Below, one piece after another: positions 13,687-17,271 of a stretch of 17,271 nucleotides of DNA. Position numbers and translations under genes: made by a program. The first letter of the stretch is position 1; each line of letters opens with the position of its first letter. The notes under the pieces are model-generated. The model saw only the letters and a program-made list of their open reading frames with translations. It was not told the DNA's origin and did no database searches. The stretch comes from an uncultured bacterium (lineage in GTDB: Bacteria > Patescibacteriota > Minisyncoccia > Moranbacterales > GWC2-37-73): NCBI GenBank assembly GCA_903866285.1, contig CAIPMZ010000052.1:1-17271 (forward strand), written 5' to 3'.

Positions 13687-14136
13687 ATGTTAATAAACGT
13701 ACCACAATATACAGACGTTGAAGATAAAGTAGCTGGACCACTAACCATGAAACAGTTAGGTTGGGTTATCGGGCTGGGGATTATTCTGCTTATTTTATGG
13801 AATACTCTGCCCGCGATTGTTTTCTTTATCATCGGTACGCCGGTAACGCTATTATTTTTAGCTTTGGCTTTTTATAAGCCGTATGGTCAACCGCTGGGGA
13901 GTTTTGTAATTTTTGGAATTATGTATTATTTTCGTCCGAAGATCTACGTTTGGAAAAGGACGCCAGAAAAAGAACAAATCGCGCCAATGATCGTTCAGAA
14001 AAGCAATGCTTCCGCCACGGATAAAAAAATAACCAGCGAAACTTTAAAAGGTTTAGCTCTGCTGCTAGATAGCAAGGGTTCTCAGCATAGTGAAAATATT
14101 GATGAAATTTTAAAAAAACATACTTTAAAAAAATAA
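13687..14136 (+). CDS. PrgI-family (VirB3-like) membrane protein
   Basis: A 149-residue protein recognised as PrgI family from its N-terminus (NVPQYTDVEDKVAGPLTMKQ), two adjacent helices (about 25-42 and 44-63) and the following KPYGQPLGSFVIFGIMYYFRPKIYVWKR. PrgI proteins are small inner-membrane T4SS parts, placed like VirB3 just before the VirB4 ATPase gene, with which they work. A hydrophilic tail of about 55 residues, probably cytoplasmic, follows. The start is 13 bp after the previous stop, so the genes are in one transcript. No Shine-Dalgarno site is seen. Confidence 0.85.
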   Translation: MLINVPQYTDVEDKVAGPLTMKQLGWVIGLGIILLILWNTLPAIVFFIIGTPVTLLFLALAFYKPYGQPLGSFVIFGIMYYFRPKIYVWKRTPEKEQIAPMIVQKSNASATDKKITSETLKGLALLLDSKGSQHSENIDEILKKHTLKK

Positions 14137-14154
14137 GCGGAAACTTAAAGGCTG

Positions 14155-14163
14155 TGCTATAAT
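14155..14163 (+). promoter_or_regulatory. Possible internal extended -10 promoter
   Basis: TGC directly precedes a perfect TATAAT (14158-14163) in the 114-bp gap between PrgI and the TraC-like gene. No -35 box lies 17 bp upstream (AAGCGG), so it would rely on the extended -10. It could give the two ATPase-related genes separate expression. Confidence 0.4.
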
Positions 14164-14250
14164 GAAGTGTTGTTTAGCTAAAAAATTTATTATAATAAGA
14201 CTGCTTCGCTTGAAGAAAAAGAGGAAGGCTAAGCTTATTTAAAAGGGCAG

Positions 14251-14940
14251 ATGGAATCATTACATGCGAAAAATTTAACTAATCAATCCGGTGAGGGCTT
14301 AAGTACCCAGAAATACGTGGATGTAGAAGAAGTTAGAGATGGCGTGATTGTACTTAAAAATGGCTCCCTGCGCGCGGTGCTATTAGTGTCTTCGATAAAT
14401 TTTGATTTAAAAGCGACGGAAGAGCAAGATTCAATTATCAGTCAATATCAGAATTTTTTAAATTCTTTAGATTTTCCGATTCAAATTATCGTAAGCTCGC
14501 GTAAATTAAATATTAATCCGTACTTAGATTATTTAAAGAAAAAAGAAACCCAATTAACCAACGAGCTTTTAAGTTTGCAATTAGTTGAATATCAGAATTT
14601 TATTAAAAACTTAGCCGATGTTTCGAATATTATGTCTAAGTTTTTTTATGTGATTGTGCCTTTTCATCCGGTTGAAACTACGGGGGGAGGTTTTTTAGAT
14701 AAATTATTCGGGGCGACAAATTCGAGAATTGCTGTTTCAAAGCGCAGAGAGCTCTTTGATACTTATAAAAATCAACTTTGGCAACGAGTTGATCACATTA
14801 GCGCAGGACTTTCTGGGACAGGTGTTAATTTGGCGCCCCTGAACACGGAGGAAATTATTGAGCTTTTATATAATTCATATAATCCAACTACGCATAATAA
14901 TACAATTATTAAAGATACGGATAAAGTTGAATTAAGATAA
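14251..14940 (+). CDS. TraC-like T4SS protein
   Basis: A 229-residue, mostly soluble protein without a signal peptide or Walker motifs. Its first 110 residues (KYVDVEEVRDGVIVLKNG, LRAVLLVSSINFDLK, EEQDSIISQYQNFLNSLDF, PIQIIVSSRKLNINPYLDYL) resemble the TraC-like N-terminal region of VirB4-type proteins in Gram-positive and CPR conjugation clusters. A helical middle and a region with GGGFLDKLFG follow. It lies between PrgI and VirB4 in the same direction, 69 bp before VirB4, and probably docks at the membrane base of the machine. It may represent the separated amino-terminal module of a longer VirB4. AAGGG just before the ATG is a possible, closely placed Shine-Dalgarno site. Confidence 0.75.
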   Translation: MESLHAKNLTNQSGEGLSTQKYVDVEEVRDGVIVLKNGSLRAVLLVSSINFDLKATEEQDSIISQYQNFLNSLDFPIQIIVSSRKLNINPYLDYLKKKETQLTNELLSLQLVEYQNFIKNLADVSNIMSKFFYVIVPFHPVETTGGGFLDKLFGATNSRIAVSKRRELFDTYKNQLWQRVDHISAGLSGTGVNLAPLNTEEIIELLYNSYNPTTHNNTIIKDTDKVELR

Positions 14941-15009
14941 GTATAGCAGGGTAGCTTAATAAACGCGCTGCTAGTATAAATTAAATTGATTTAGTATAAA
15001 TATAAAAAA

Positions 15010-16830
15010 ATGTTTGGACTTGATAAAAATACAAAAGCAAATCTTGAGCAGGACGCTGTTCTGCAGAGTGAGAATCTGTATCGCCAAGGCGTTGCAACGA
15101 TTAAGGATTTAATTGCGCCCGCAGCGATGAAAATCGGTGCCAATCATTTGCAAGTTGGCGAAACTTTTGCGCGCAGCTTGTTTGTCGTAGCTTATCCGCG
15201 GTATCTTCACACGAACTGGTTTTCGCCAATTATTAACATTGATTTTGCCATGGATATGGCGATGTTTATTCATCCAATCGAAACAGTTGAAATTTTAAAA
15301 ACTTTGCGAAAAACTTCAACTCAAATTCAATCCCAAATTCACATCGAAGAGGAGAGTGGTAAAATTCGTGATCCTATTTTGGAAACAGGCTTGCAAGACA
15401 CGGAAGATTTACGCGATCGCCTACAACAAGGCACCGAAAAGTTTTTTCGCTTTGGAATTTATATGACCGTGTACGGTAAAACGTTAGAGGAGGTTGAAAA
15501 ATCATGCATGGAAATTGAGGCTATTTTAGAGGCTCAATTGGTTTATGTTAAACCAGCGGTGCTAAAAGTAGAACAAGGTTTTTCTTCAACCCTACCTCTA
15601 GCTAATGATGAACTGGATGTAGCCAATAACTTAAATACTTCACCTCTTTCAACCACTTTTCCTTTTGTTTCGGCAGACCTTTCTTCTAACGAAGGGATTT
15701 TATATGGAATTAATCGACATAACAATAGCCTAATCTTGTTTGATCGCTTTAAAATGGAAAACGCTAATATGGTGGTGTTTTCAAAATCTGGCGGTGGAAA
15801 AAGTTACGCAATTAAGCTTGAAATTTTTAGGTCGCTGATGATTGGCACTAACGTGATCGTGATTGATCCGGAAAATGAATATAAGTATCTTTGTGAGATG
15901 GTGGGTGGAACTTTTATTAAATTATCCTTGAATTCACCTTATCATTTAAATCCTTTTGATTTGCCACAGATTGGCGATGACGAAGATACTGAGGACATTT
16001 TGCGCAGCAATATTGCTAGTTTAATTGGACTTTTGCATTTAATGCTAGGGGCGGTGACGCCAGAAGAAGATTCGATTTTAGATTTAGCGATTAGAGAAAC
16101 TTACGCTATGCGGGACGTAACTTCGCAAAGTAATTTTAAAGCGTTTAACTCGAATTCTTTTCCGACAATGTCAGATTTATACGAAGTCATTAGAAACTCT
16201 GAGGGCGGGGATTCGCTGGCTAAGCGCCTAGAAAAATATACGGAAGGAATTTTCGCGGGGGTATTGAATCATCCTACAAACGTTCAAATTAGTAATCAAT
16301 TAGTTGTTTTTAATATTCGCGACCTAGAAGATCAGCTGCGACCGATTGCGATGTATACGATTTTGCAATTCATTTGGAATGAAATGCGCAGTACTTTAAA
16401 GAAAAGAATTATTGTCGTAGATGAAGCTTGGGTGATGATGCAGAATGAAGATGCAGCTTCGTTCCTTTTTGGGATTGCGAAACGTTGTCGAAAATATTAT
16501 ACGGGCCTAACGACGATTACCCAGGATATTGCTGACTTTATGTCTTCTCGTTATGGAAAGCCAATTGTAACTAATTCATCTTTGCAATTGCTCCTTCGCC
16601 AATCTCCAGCTGCGATTGACACAATTTCGGAAACTTTTTATTTAACCGAACAAGAAAAATTCTTACTCTTGGAGAGTAATGTTGGCGAAGGTATTCTTTT
16701 CGCTGGCGCTAAACACGTTGCGATTAAGGTCATCGCTTCTTACGCGGAAGATCAGATTATTACTTCGGACCCACGCCAGCTGGTTGAAATTGAACAAGCG
16801 AAAAAAGATTTTGATGAGTTCGAAGGGTAG
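15010..16830 (+). CDS. VirB4-family T4SS ATPase
   Basis: A 606-residue cytoplasmic ATPase that powers type IV secretion. The N-terminal CagE/TrbE/VirB4 domain (about 45-230) has GETFARSLFVVAYPRYLHTNWF and a helical region. The motor domain follows with Walker A SKSGGGKS (258-265), the NVIVIDPENEY strand, Walker B IIVVDE (467-472) and ITQDIADFM, then FLLLESNVGEGILFAG. The first Walker A position is Ser instead of Gly or Ala; the GKS core is intact, so it should bind ATP. Length suits CPR VirB4 proteins, which are shorter than the roughly 800-residue classical ones. The ATG follows an A-rich leader with no Shine-Dalgarno site. No VirD4 coupling protein or relaxase is in view, so transport of DNA cannot be inferred. 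Confidence 0.94.
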   Translation: MFGLDKNTKANLEQDAVLQSENLYRQGVATIKDLIAPAAMKIGANHLQVGETFARSLFVVAYPRYLHTNWFSPIINIDFAMDMAMFIHPIETVEILKTLRKTSTQIQSQIHIEEESGKIRDPILETGLQDTEDLRDRLQQGTEKFFRFGIYMTVYGKTLEEVEKSCMEIEAILEAQLVYVKPAVLKVEQGFSSTLPLANDELDVANNLNTSPLSTTFPFVSADLSSNEGILYGINRHNNSLILFDRFKMENANMVVFSKSGGGKSYAIKLEIFRSLMIGTNVIVIDPENEYKYLCEMVGGTFIKLSLNSPYHLNPFDLPQIGDDEDTEDILRSNIASLIGLLHLMLGAVTPEEDSILDLAIRETYAMRDVTSQSNFKAFNSNSFPTMSDLYEVIRNSEGGDSLAKRLEKYTEGIFAGVLNHPTNVQISNQLVVFNIRDLEDQLRPIAMYTILQFIWNEMRSTLKKRIIVVDEAWVMMQNEDAASFLFGIAKRCRKYYTGLTTITQDIADFMSSRYGKPIVTNSSLQLLLRQSPAAIDTISETFYLTEQEKFLLLESNVGEGILFAGAKHVAIKVIASYAEDQIITSDPRQLVEIEQAKKDFDEFEG

Positions 16831-16889
16831 TTATTGGTTGACTGAAAAATTTTGTTTTTGAAAAGTTAGTACTTATTCTTGAAAGCCAC

Positions 16890-16998
16890 TTTTACGAACT
16901 CAGCTTCTTTTTTGAGCACGTGACTAGCCCAAGACTATGGCTAGCCACTCGGATGAGCTGTCGCGCATATGGCAAAAAAAGAAGCTGAGGTCGTAAAA
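16890..16998. repeat. Long inverted repeat after virB4
   Basis: Arms at 16890-16913 and 16975-16998 pair over 24 bp with one mismatch (the arms contain CTCAGCTTC and GAAGCTGAG). The 61-nt loop holds a further stem CTAGCC/GGCTAG (near 16924-16944). There is no T-run directly after the right arm, so it is not a typical terminator. It fills most of the 217-bp gap between virB4 and the next gene; no gene is seen there. Confidence 0.75.
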
Positions 16999-17047
16999 AT
17001 TCTGGGTTATTTTTATATTTAGAAAACTTTCGTAAAGATTAAAAATT

Positions 17048-17271
17048 ATGGCTGACATAGCGACAGCTTTTAATAGAAAAGATGCGTTAGCATCATCAAG
17101 GAGGCAGGATTTAAAAACTGCTGGTTTTAGTGCACCTCGAAATTTAAATAATTATTTGCGAGAAAATAATCAAGGCGGGGAAGGTGGCGACGGTGAGGTA
17201 AATCATGTCGAAAGACTTTCCAGTGCTCGCCGGGCAGGTACAAATAAGCGCGGTACAATTTCCGAGGTTAA
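17048..17271 (+). CDS. Start of an unrecognised protein in the secretion array (partial)
   Basis: An open frame begins at ATG 17048 (MADIATAFNRKDALASSRR) and runs to the window edge without a stop, 74 codons. The visible part is hydrophilic and basic, with RRQDLK, RNLNNYLREN, a glycine-rich QGGEGGDGE and ARRAGTNKRG. It has no signal peptide or membrane helix so far. I do not recognise it. Same direction and position after virB4 suggest another secretion component, such as the cytoplasmic start of a VirB6/TrbL-like membrane protein, but that is a guess. Confidence 0.6.
   Translation, partial: MADIATAFNRKDALASSRRQDLKTAGFSAPRNLNNYLRENNQGGEGGDGEVNHVERLSSARRAGTNKRGTISEV

Noticed and set aside
14251..16830. 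TraC-like and VirB4 genes as one gene split by mutation
   Set aside because: Each has its own start and stop with a 69-bp spacer, and the 606-residue protein already has a VirB4 N-terminal domain, so two genes are more likely.

Overview
The window looks like a chromosomal segment of an uncultivated Candidate Phyla Radiation (Patescibacteria) bacterium, most likely a Parcubacteria-like lineage. This is inferred from gene content and style, not from a marker search. The support is an AT-rich sequence with almost no Shine-Dalgarno sites, a short IF-2, a DUF4446 gene next to infB, a VirB2/PrgI/TraC/VirB4 secretion cluster typical of these genomes, and many small palindromic repeats between genes and once inside a gene. 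The standard code (table 11) fits: one gene ends in TGA, and intact genes contain no internal TGA.

Layout. Positions 1-870: repeats that look like a mobile-element edge, then a strong promoter, a secreted 3D-domain (cell-wall lytic) protein and its terminator. Positions 870-1820: no protein gene, but tRNA-Cys(GCA) and tRNA-Leu(UAA), flanked by a duplicated 5' piece of tRNA-Cys and a duplicated 3' piece of tRNA-Leu. Positions 1800-4112, minus strand: family-4 uracil-DNA glycosylase, a YfcE-type phosphodiesterase carrying an in-frame palindrome, and endonuclease IV (nfo). The glycosylase and nfo would form a uracil-excision and abasic-site repair pair. Positions 4386-8358, minus strand: DUF4446 - infB - rbfA - DHH phosphoesterase (NrnA-like), a translation and RNA-turnover cluster, transcribed from a good promoter at about 8389-8417 and interrupted by hairpin repeats. 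Positions 8476-10280, minus strand: tRNA-Ser(CGA) followed by a broken membrane glycosyltransferase gene with one nonsense codon and one frameshift.

Positions 10401-17271, plus strand: one long same-direction array starting at a consensus-like promoter. It encodes a SAM-dependent methyltransferase, a sugar-type solute-binding lipoprotein, two VirB2/TrbC-like pilin subunits (the second an internal duplication), a PrgI-family membrane protein, a TraC-like protein, a VirB4 ATPase and the start of another gene cut by the window edge. The secretion genes should work together as a type IV secretion or pilus-like envelope machine powered by VirB4. The lipoprotein and methyltransferase are linked to it only by position.

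The most unusual signals are the in-frame palindrome in the phosphodiesterase gene, the tRNA-end duplications, the families of hairpin repeats, the tandem pilin protein, and a 24-bp-arm inverted repeat inside the secretion locus.
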